Position numbers and translations under genes: made by a program. Under the pieces are notes generated by a model that saw only the letters and a program-made list of their open reading frames with translations, did no database searches and was not told the DNA's origin. 64,000 nt of DNA. It comes from Cricetomys ansorgei (taxonomy: Eukaryota > Chordata > Mammalia > Rodentia > Nesomyidae). Below are positions 55,630 to 64,000 of this stretch, piece by piece. Every line of letters starts with the position of its first letter. Within the stretch, counting starts at the first letter, position 1. The stretch spans positions 3,066,501 through 3,130,500 of the forward strand of contig JAMJFZ010001264.1 in assembly GCA_026225945.1 (NCBI GenBank). Reading direction: 5' to 3'.

Positions 55630-56474
55630 CGTCCCTGGAGAGAGCCAGCTGCAGACATAGGCTTCCCTCCGGGCCTGGCAGATTGTACCCAGAGATCAGA
55701 CAAATTCTGGAGTCCAAATGCGGAAGTGAAAAGAAACGGTCTGTTTAATCATGGCCCCTCCCCTTCCACCCTCTTTCCTTTCATCTCTTCCCTACTAGAA
55801 GATTCAGGACTGACCAGAAACAGCTTGGCTCAGTTCAAGTCACAAACATTTCAGAAACTGAGAAGCAACTCTGCCTCTTGTTCTGCTGGAGCCAGAGCTG
55901 ACCTGGGCCTGTGGTACAGAGAGGGAAAATGGTCACCCAAACTCAGCTCAGCAATCACTTGCTTCAGTCTCTGTGTTCTTCAGGAAAGGTGATGGAGGAT
56001 GGTAGAGAGGAATCTTCTGGTACTTCTTCCTTTTGGAGACCCAGGCTCAGGAGACCCTTCTGAAACTGAGTGAAGAGACCCAAGACCACCTACCATCATG
56101 TGGGTTTCTCTGTTGTTGAATCCCCAGCTCACTGTTGGATTGTAGACCAAAAGCAAGAACAAATATTGGAACAGCAATAGGAGAACATGCATCCTCCACA
56201 TTTCCCTCTGCTCGCTCCTCTGTTCATTCAATGAATATCTCAGTAACTACCTAGGGAGCATCAACTTGTGTCCGGTTCTTAATCCACATCATTTTTCCAC
56301 ATTACTGTTCTCAGCCCTATGGCACTGTGAAAGATCATAGGTTTTCAAGCTGTAGGACCAAGTTTGATCATCAGGGAGCTCCTGAGAGCTTTTGGTTCCT
56401 GGTCTGTAAAATGAAGGTCATCATCTCTGCCCACTCAAATAAAGTTTCTCAGCTTCTACAGCACTGACACTTTT

Positions 56475-56635
56475 AGCCAAAAAAAAAAAAAAAAAGAAGA
56501 AGCACATTGTTATATAACCCAGGCTGGCCTGGAACTGGCTATGTAGCCCACCAGGGTAGCTTCAAGCTTGAGCTGCTCCTACCTCAGCCTCCAGAGTACT
56601 AGGATTGCAAGTGTGTACCACAACAACCAGCTGTT
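56475..56635 (-). repeat. B1 SINE
   Basis: A-run then CACATTGTTATATAACCCAGGCTGGCCTGGAACTGGC, ending ACCACAACAACCAGC; minus-strand B1-like. Confidence 0.75.
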
Positions 56636-56644
56636 AAACAAGTC

Positions 56645-56722
56645 TTGCGAGGGCTTGCCCTGTGCATTGTGGGATGCTTAGCAGCCATCCTGCTGCTACC
56701 CATTAGATAACAGTGCTATTTC
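56645..56722. mobile_element. MER5A-type fragment
   Basis: CTGTGCATTGTGGGATGCTTAGCAGCCATCCTGC...CCCATTAGATAACAG follows the MER5A consensus over about 75 bp. Confidence 0.65.
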
Positions 56723-59593
56723 TCTTTAGTGAAAGAAAAGAGTCCCAAATCTTTGGTAAATGTTCCCCTGAATAAGGTGGGCAAAATTATCACTGGTGAA
56801 GAACCAACTGTACTCAAGGGTCTTGGAAAATAAAAAAAAAAAAGACTATGAATGCATTATGAGTGGGTGCTATTTTTGTTTTTCTTGCCTTCTCTCAGCA
56901 TCCTCAGATGGTGAGATGTTCTGGGGTCAATCTTGGTGCCCTCTTCTGGGTCCTCTTTTCCAAATGCCCTTTCAGGAAGCAAGCTGTAATACTCAAGGAA
57001 ATGACATTATAAAACCGCCTTCCACTCTGTGGTCTTCAGAAACCTTCCACAGTTCCACCTATCTACCACATGACTTTACTACTGGTGTCATGTTACCTCC
57101 CAGCCCCACCTCTGCCAGCTCTTATCTATGGGAAGAGAGCAATGGATGACATCAGTACTTTAAAAATACTATTAGAAATGAAAGCAGAACAGTATATTGT
57201 TAACATAGTAAGAGAAAAAAATTGATCATTATTATGTAAACACAGGAATGCTAACTATGAAGGAAGCACTAGATTTTCCTGATCATTATAACAATCCCAA
57301 AAGAAAGCATTATCATCCTCAATTTGCACATGAGGATATTGAACTTCAAACATGTTAACATGAAGTGCTATCCAGGCTAGCTGGCCCTAAGTGATAGAGT
57401 CGGAATACGAAGGTAGGTGTTCAGTATCAAAAATTCCATGCTTACTACAGTATCCATGCAGCTTTCCAAACTCTCCCGGGACTACCTTTGTGCCTGTGTT
57501 CGTGAACTTTTGCAGTAAACCTTTGAGTGTCCCTTGGGCTCAAGAATAGCTTGCCGGGGCCATTGTGTCAGCTGTGAGCAGCCTCACTTGTGTGCATTAC
57601 ATGTGTAGTTTTCTCTGATGTGAAAATGGTCAGAAAGCTTTGCACACAGCACACATCTCTATTTTCAGTTTTCTCAGGCCCAGCTGTTTCACTGAGATGG
57701 AAGAACAAGACAATATCTTTTGGACAACCTATAAAGAAGAGATAATCACAAAGTTGGGCAGGGCATTTCCAGAACATTAAGCTGAAACCAAACCAGGAGC
57801 CTCTCTCCCATCGAAGCTGGGAATGGGCAACGTAGGAGACGCTTCTACAAGGAAATGGTTACAAACACAGGGATGCACAGCTGAAAACTGAAATATGCCA
57901 ACCAGAAGGGAAAATTCTTCAAAGAGACGCGTGGTTCTGGCTCCTCCGTGCTTCGTCAAATGTGCTATGGTGAACTAAATTAGAAACTTCCTGCCACCCG
58001 CAAAAGTTTGCAAAAGGTCAGATTTTTTTCTTTGCTCTGGGGGTTAGTCTGAGATTTAGTCAGGAAGTGAATGAAGGTTGCTGCTCTCTGAAGAGGCTTC
58101 CCCAGCCTACCTCTCTCTTTCTACCTCCCCCCACCCCACCCCGTCTCTCTCACTCACTCTTTAATAGAGAGCCCCTTGTTCCCCTTTAAAGCCCTACTAT
58201 GTTTATAACTCCATATATTATACTGTTTCTTGCTAATGCTCGCCCTCCCACCTCAAGGCTGATCATGGCCTTGAGGCCCTCTCATAATAAAACTCATTGG
58301 AGGGAATTGCCTGTCAGCTTCTGCTGCAGCTTTTTTAAACAGTATTCATGATGTTGTGAAGATTAATAAGACAATGCATAAATAAAAGTTCACTTAAAAG
58401 TTGACATAAACTCTCTTTAAAAGTATTGTCATTAAAGACTAGAAAAGTCTAGTCTGCTGCTTCCAGCGTCCAATGGCTATGATGTTTATAGCCCAAGATT
58501 GAGGAGCATGGATAAGTGCTCAGAGAGTTCCAATCCCAGACATCCTCAGATACTGCATCTGAGTTTTGTTTCTCTTCCTATTAATATCCTGACCACCATT
58601 TCAGTGGATCCTTGTGATATTACTTTATCAGTCTCCCCTAGGATTTCCTGGTTACAACCACTTCCCCATGAACTGAGGCAGATGTCAACAGCACGGGAGG
58701 GCAGGTCTTTGAGGGAAAGCAAACCTAAAGAAGGAATCAAGGAGAATGGCTGAGTTAAAGAGACTCTGGTTTGAGAGATTTCAGCTAGTTCCAAACACCA
58801 GCATCACTTATCTAGCCAAGGAATTCAGGTCTTTGTATTCAGACACCACCATCTCCAACCTTTTAGAAATGCAAATGTCCTGGGCTTCATGGATCATTAA
58901 CTCAAGAATGTAAATTTGTTCACAGGTCACTTTTCTTCAGAGCAGCAACAGGCTTGAAGAGGTCTAATGAGAAGGAAGGGAGAAGCAATAGACAGCTATG
59001 TCTGAGGAAGCCCAGACTTAGACATAGTGAAGGACTTAAACTACAAGGAAACATTTATCTCTAATCACCTAAGTGTGAGGGCGGGGCAGGGAGTCAGAGA
59101 AGAGAACCTTGACTTTTGGCCCAACACTGGAACCACATAATCTTAAGCAAAGTACCACTTCTCTAGACCTTAGAGCATGACAGTGATGGTGTGTGTATTC
59201 CTTGTCAGATAGGAGTGTCATTTGCAAATAAGGCTTATTGGCTTACTCCAGCTATAACCACCTAGTAGGACAGGAACTAACTTAAAGTGACACTTGGACA
59301 TCAATCAGAATATTGAAACAATGGACCCCAAAGAATTCAATTTTCCTGAGGAATCCTAGACTGAGAGGAGAAAGCCTTAGTGCCAGCCAGAGAGGAACTT
59401 GCCAGGGAGTTCACAAATTTCTGACACCTTAGTGGCAGGAAAGTCTGAAACCACAATAACGCCTTAGCCTGTTTAACTTTTTAATTATACATAGCTCAGG
59501 TTTAAACCCAAACCTCATGTCAGTATCCGCAAACAAATGGGAGGTGTTGGGAAGGAGGGAGGTGTCACTGAATTTCTTTATTTGTCCCTTGTG

Positions 59594-59972
59594 CTGGCTA
59601 GTCTTATTTCAATTTTACAAAGCTAGAATGGTTTTGGAAGAAAGAAGCTCAATTGAGAAAATGTCCCCACCAGATTGACTTATGGGAAAACCTGGGGTGC
59701 ATTTTCTTGATTGTTGATTGATGTAGGAGGCCCAGCTCGTTGTGAGAAGTACCACCCAGGGCTGGTGAAAGCAGGCTGAGCAAACCACTAGGAGCAACCC
59801 AGTAAGCACGACCTCTGCACCAGTTCCTGCCTCCAGGTCCCTGCCTTGAGTTCCTGCCCTGACCTCCCTGGATGGTGGTCTACAGCTGAAAGATGAAATA
59901 AACTCTTTCCTCCCGAGGTTGCTTTCAGTCATTTGGTGTTTTGTCACTGCAGTAGAAACTCTAGTTAAGATG
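59594..59972 (+). mobile_element. Rodent MaLR-like LTR
   Basis: TGCTGGCTAGTCTTATTTCAATTTTACAAAGCTAG start, CTCAATTGAGAAAATG, GAGCAACCCAGTAAGCA, and ATAAACTCTTTCCTCCCGAGGTTGC...CTAGTTAAGA end. Same family as 36555-36908, opposite orientation. Confidence 0.65.
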
Positions 59973-60571
59973 TTCCACTTCCCAGTGTGCTACACTCAGT
60001 AAATCTTTTTTCTCTGCTTTCCTCTACTACCCTCTCTCCCTCTCTTCCTCCTCTCTCTCCAAAAGCTTCATTTAACTGTTCAGGTCATCTCGTAGACCAA
60101 ATAGTGGATAAGTTCAGTGAAGCTTCTGACACTCTCTTTCTGACTCCAGTAGAGTGAGCACTGTTGAACTTTTTGGATGGCTGACATTTTGTGACTTTGT
60201 CTCTGGGGCACTTTTGAATGAATCTGGAATTTGGTTAAACTACTTAGGCATCTGCCAGCACGGCAGGGAAATTTAAAGTGTTTTGGCCACTAGCAAGGAA
60301 AGGATATAAGGTGCAGAGCAAGAGTGTTGAGGAAACGGGCTGGGAGTTTTCTAACCCTGTACTGTCCTTGCACTCCTAGGAGAATTCTAACTGCCCACTT
60401 GCAAGCTTATAATGAATTATCTAAGAACACTCCAGAACTAATGTAATTGTTTCTGTGGATGTCATGTTGTGTCTAAGATAGCATGGGGCAAGAGTTAACC
60501 TGCCCCTAGAGCTCCTAAAAATAATTGACTTACATTTTCTTCAACTTACTATATACTAAAATTACTCTTCT

Positions 60572-60574
<3 letters not shown>

Positions 60575-60620
<46 letters not shown>
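60575..60620. repeat. (GT)n microsatellite
   Basis: About 22 uninterrupted GT units. Confidence 0.97.
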
Positions 60621-60622
<2 letters not shown>

Positions 60623-60769
60623 AACCTGAGTGTCTTGAGGATGATTTTTGGACTACATTAATGTACAGGCACTATTGCCTCTGTCTATTCTGTTTTTACT
60701 CTTTTCTTTCTTTACCCACCTCTTCTTTCGAGGAAATGGTGGCTAAAATGTAACTATTTAAGAATTCTG

Positions 60770-60895
60770 GGGGAGGGAATATAGCTCAGTAGTAGAACTT
60801 GTCTACTATGCATGAGGTCCTGTGTTCAGTTCCCAGATCTGAAACTGAAGGAAGGAAGGGAGAGAGAGAGAGAGAGATGGAGGAGGGGGAGAGAG
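60770..60895 (+). repeat. ID SINE with GA-rich tail
   Basis: GGGAATATAGCTCAGTAGTAGAACTTGTC...GAGGTCCTGTGTTCAGTTCCCAG, then GGAAGG and (GA)n at 60850-60892. Confidence 0.8.
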
Positions 60896-61024
60896 TTAAC
60901 TGTAGAATTTGGGAATGAAGAAAAAAAACCTGTTTATTCAAGAATCTCAGTCAGCCAACTGGAATATAGATATTGAAATGTTAATTTTTAGTTTCCTGGT
61001 GAAATGATGTCAGCTCTTAAAGAT

Positions 61025-61228
61025 TTATCTTTAATTTTATTTACTCATATATGTTTGTCTATGTGAGTATGTGACATGTGGGGATTGGGGTGCTTGTGGA
61101 ATCCAGAAGAGGGTATTTGATTCCCTGGAGTTGGAGTTACAGATGGTTGTAGTTGCTGGAAAGTGAACTCAGGTTCTCTGGTAGATCAAGAAACAGTTTT
61201 AACTGCTGATCCATCTCTCCAGCCCCAA
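61025..61228 (-). repeat. B3-type SINE
   Basis: TTGGAGTTACAGATGGTTGTAG, then TTTTAACTGCTGATCCATCTCTCCAGCCCC on the minus strand. Confidence 0.85.
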
Positions 61229-62489
61229 ATGGTAATTTTTAAGAATCACAAATCATGAAACCACCTCATATCCCTCAAGATTGAGGTCTAAAAAACAAAA
61301 AAGAGGACATTTAGACTTCTCTTTTTGGCTCTCAGACTATTGAAACAATGAACCTCAAAGAATTAAAATTCCCCCAGGAATCCCATCCTTGGGGCAGGGG
61401 AGGCTTGCTTCCCAAGAAAAGATTTCACACAATCCTGATCTTTATCGGACCATCTTGGTGGACAGACAGGGGTGGAGACAGGGATGGATGGGACCTTTCC
61501 TTGAACAGGGCTGTCTAAGTATCTATACCCCTTGGCCTCTATTTAAACATAAACTTCATATAAGTAACCTGAAGATGGATCTGGGGGTTACCTTCATTTG
61601 TCCTTCTTCCCAATGTTGACACATTGAATCAATCTACTCTCTTTTTGATATTACTTGTTTCTTTAATTGGTATATTTGGGATCAGTGGCTGAGCTTAGCT
61701 TGTTGGGCCTGCTCAGGCCAAAGCATTGGGCCAAAAAACTCTGGTAACGTTCTTGGAAAGAAACTCATATGAATAATCTAATAAAGGGATTATTGTACAT
61801 TATTGTACATTATTTGTAAGTACTGATTAAGGTGAAGATTTTTATGTCCTCTCATTTTCTTTTACTCTTGACTTTAAACGGATAAAATTGAATTTATTTC
61901 TAGAATCTGCTTTGGAAGAACACCATCATCAACATCTACATAATCAGTGCAAAATTTGTAACTTAGTAAAACTTTTACCTCGTTTCTGGGAAAACTATGG
62001 TTCCCTATGAGGGCTTCTTAGTTCCATTAATTAAAAAAAAAAATAATGGATTTGAAAGGAAGCTTGATGAGAGTTTTTAGAGCTTGAGAGAAAAGCAAGA
62101 TTGGTAAGCTGTAAATCTTGGCAGCTGCCTAGAGGAAGAAGACAGAGAAGAGGAAGAGAAACAATCACGCTTGTTTGTATGCATCCTTGTAGTAGAGGAT
62201 GTGGTAGTTTCAGAGACAAAGTGAAAAAACCCAAGGCATCAAAGAAAGCATGTATAGGCTTTGGGGAAAGAGAGAGAAGAAAAATGGTCACAAGTTTGTA
62301 GTAACTCAGAAGAGTAAACAGACTTAGCAGAGCTACATGGGGGAAGAGTTGCTGGGAAGGGTAAGTACACAATCTCATTAAAGGGATAATTATTCCTTCC
62401 ATCTCCTTAGCACAGCTTTAGGTAAACCAATCTTCCCAAAGGTGGTCTCTTGGCTAAGTGATTGGCAGACCCCCTGGATCAACTCACAT

Positions 62490-62628
62490 ATTTATTTATT
62501 TATCTATTTTACATGTGGAGGAATGTGCCATGGTAAAACTATGGAGTTCAGAGGACAACTTGCAAGAGTCAGTTCTCTCCTTCTATTGAGCCATCTCCTT
62601 GTCCACTGAGCCATCTCTCTAGTCCCCA
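62490..62628 (-). repeat. B3-type SINE, shortened
   Basis: TTTATTTATTTATCTATTTTACATGTGG tail, ending CCACTGAGCCATCTCTCTAGTCCC. Confidence 0.75.
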
Positions 62629-62924
62629 GGATTAACTCTTAAGGGACTAGATAATTCTAATATTTGGAACAGATCAAAATACTATATGTCTCCACCCTTA
62701 GCCAGGGGCAAATTCCGTTCTTTTGGAAAGGAAATCTCTTTCCCTTAATGGATCTCAATAGTGCTCTGATATCCATCCTCCATGGCCCTAAAGGCTACTT
62801 TAATATTACATATACATAGCTCAATTTGGTAAATGGTATATTAAGTAAACAAATGTACTTTCAGCCAACTAGATCCTTATTTAGATGTGTATCATCTCTC
62901 CAGATATTTTTCCTAGAGCTGGTA

Positions 62925-63560
62925 TGATGGCTATTCTTGGTTGTCAATTTGACTACATCTAGAATAAACTAAGATCCAAAAATGGAGGGTACACTTGTGA
63001 AGGATGTGTGTGTGTGTGTGTATCCTAATTTGAAGTAGTATAGAAGAATAGGTCTGTGTGTGAAAGCTAAGAAGTGTCTATATGAAGGGATCAAATCTAG
63101 GAGTCTATATAAAGGAATCACATTAAGAGGCCTGTGTGGTCTGGATGAAATGTAGAAGAATGTTAGGAATATTAGTAAACACCGCTAATTCCAGTATTCT
63201 GAAGGCAGTGTTAGTCTATGACTTTAATCCCTAAAACAGATAATGTGGAAGCAGACACAGGAAGCAGAGCTCAGAAAGAATCAGTGTCACACGAGAAGTG
63301 ATGTCTGAAATGAGTCAGTGAAGGACAGGGCAAATGACTAATCAGAGGAAGAGTTAACAGAATGAGTCAGAGTGGGGACATGCCCAACTCTCACAATAGA
63401 AAGGAAGGCTCTCAGCTCAGAGAAGTCAGTTATAGAAGAGTTAGTTACAGCAGGCAGTATGAGGCGAGCATGCTTGCCCTCACCTTGACAGCAAGTCCAT
63501 TCCTTCTCTGGCATTAGAGTCTACTTCTTCGGTATACCAGTGCCCTCTGGTGTAGCAAGA
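62925..63560 (+). repeat. MaLR-like element related to that at 7.8 kb
   Basis: ATGGCTATTCTTGGTTGTCAATTTGACTACATCTAGAAT start. It then has AGTCTATATAAAGGAATCACATT and GAGGCCTGTGTGGTCTGGATG, shared with 7820-7880, and GGAAGGCTCTCAGCTCAGAGAAG, shared with 8039. Family not assigned. Confidence 0.5.
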
Positions 63561-63891
63561 GCAGATCTCGAGAAGTAAGTTTCCATCAAAGGTTCTCATC
63601 TATGGGTTCATAAGGCTCTTCTGGGTTGAAGCATGGAGGATAAATTGGTCAGTATAGTTGGTTCCGCCCATGAGATACCCATGCACCTCAATTTTGGTCA
63701 CATCCTCACAAGTGACCAGAGAGTTTTGTAAATGGAGAAAAAAAGATAACAAACCAGCTCCAGAACCACAGCTCTTTTGGCATGTCTGGCCTCAGACCAC
63801 ACCAGAACCAGGGACATTTGCAGCTTGACCATGGACAAGAATTGAGGTCTCAGTACCCCAAATGCCAGGCTATTTTCTGTCTCCTGATTCC

Positions 63892-64000
63892 ATTACCAGT
63901 CTGGTCTTGAATAGGCTTGTAGCTGAAGATGATCTTAAGTCTGTGATCCTCCTGCCTCCATCTCCCAAGCTGGGATCACAGGCATGCATCTCCACATCCA
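63892..64000 (-). repeat. B1-like SINE, cut by window end
   Basis: TACCAGTCTGGTCTTGAATAGGC, TCCTCCTGCCTCCATCTCCCAAGCTGGGATCACAGGCATGCA on the minus strand. Confidence 0.65.

Larger units (their letters stand above)
55630..64000. other. Region upstream of FCGR2B, to window end
   Basis: No gene or further FcR exon was recognised in these 8.4 kb. It should contain the FCGR2B promoter and 5' UTR, for which no TATA box or defined element could be assigned. It contains a B1, a MER5A fragment, two MaLR-like LTRs, ID and B3 SINEs and a GT repeat. The 57.0-59.3 kb stretch appears unique. Confidence 0.7.

Noticed and set aside
60775..60840. tRNA-like sequence, considered as a tRNA gene (also at 23.5, 14.8 and 33.5 kb)
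   Set aside because: These are ID SINE heads descended from a tRNA, with an A-rich or GA-rich tail and no intact cloverleaf.
1..64000. CRISPR arrays, bacterial operons, phage or plasmid features
   Set aside because: The tandem repeats present are eukaryotic microsatellites. The whole window has mammalian gene and repeat structure.

Overview
The window is mammalian genomic DNA from a muroid rodent. It has no operons, uses GT/AG introns, and is dense in B1, B2/B3, B4-like and ID SINEs, rodent MaLR-type LTRs and long simple repeats. The coding sequences resemble mouse Fc-receptor genes but are clearly diverged from them. A non-Mus muroid, perhaps a cricetid, is my inference; the species cannot be fixed from the sequence alone.

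Three genes of the low-affinity Fc-receptor / Fc-receptor-like cluster (syntenic with human 1q23) lie on the minus strand. Listed by increasing coordinate, so from downstream to upstream in transcription, they are FCRLB (87-5283), FCRLA (10302-17644) and FCGR2B (41056-55629). All three could be assembled exon by exon with consensus splice sites and phase-1 boundaries. The predicted proteins are 423, 359 and 339 residues, close to family lengths. FCRLB and FCRLA are soluble, intracellular B-cell Ig-domain proteins with proline-rich, leucine-rich tails and no membrane segment. FCGR2B is the inhibitory low-affinity IgG receptor: two Ig domains, a membrane segment, and a cytoplasmic tail with one ITIM in the last exon. 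The shared exon design (split signal peptide, one Ig domain per phase-1 exon, and the 21-nt mini-exon in FCRLB and FCGR2B) shows their common origin.

Layout: 1-5.3 kb FCRLB (3' UTR runs off the left edge); 5.3-10.2 kb intergenic with an LTR remnant, MaLR-like repeat and MER5A; 10.2-17.6 kb FCRLA; 17.7-41 kb intergenic, holding a near-identical inverted repeat pair (18.4/20.1 kb), a decayed class-II ERV on the minus strand (24.8-26.5 kb), an integrase fragment (29.5 kb), solo LTRs and many SINEs; 41-55.6 kb FCGR2B, with large introns containing a hAT element, MaLR LTRs and a 580-bp CA/CATA array; 55.6-64 kb upstream intergenic DNA with repeats and no recognisable gene.

There is no sign of a novel multi-gene system. 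The most useful observations are: a 7-Asp codon run in FCRLA; a candidate alternative FCRLA first exon; two competing donors on the FCGR2B b1-type cytoplasmic exon; a two-residue shortening of the FCGR2B EC2 B/C loop, a known Fc-contact region; the inverted repeat upstream of FCRLA; and a ~226-bp higher-order unit in the CA/CATA array.
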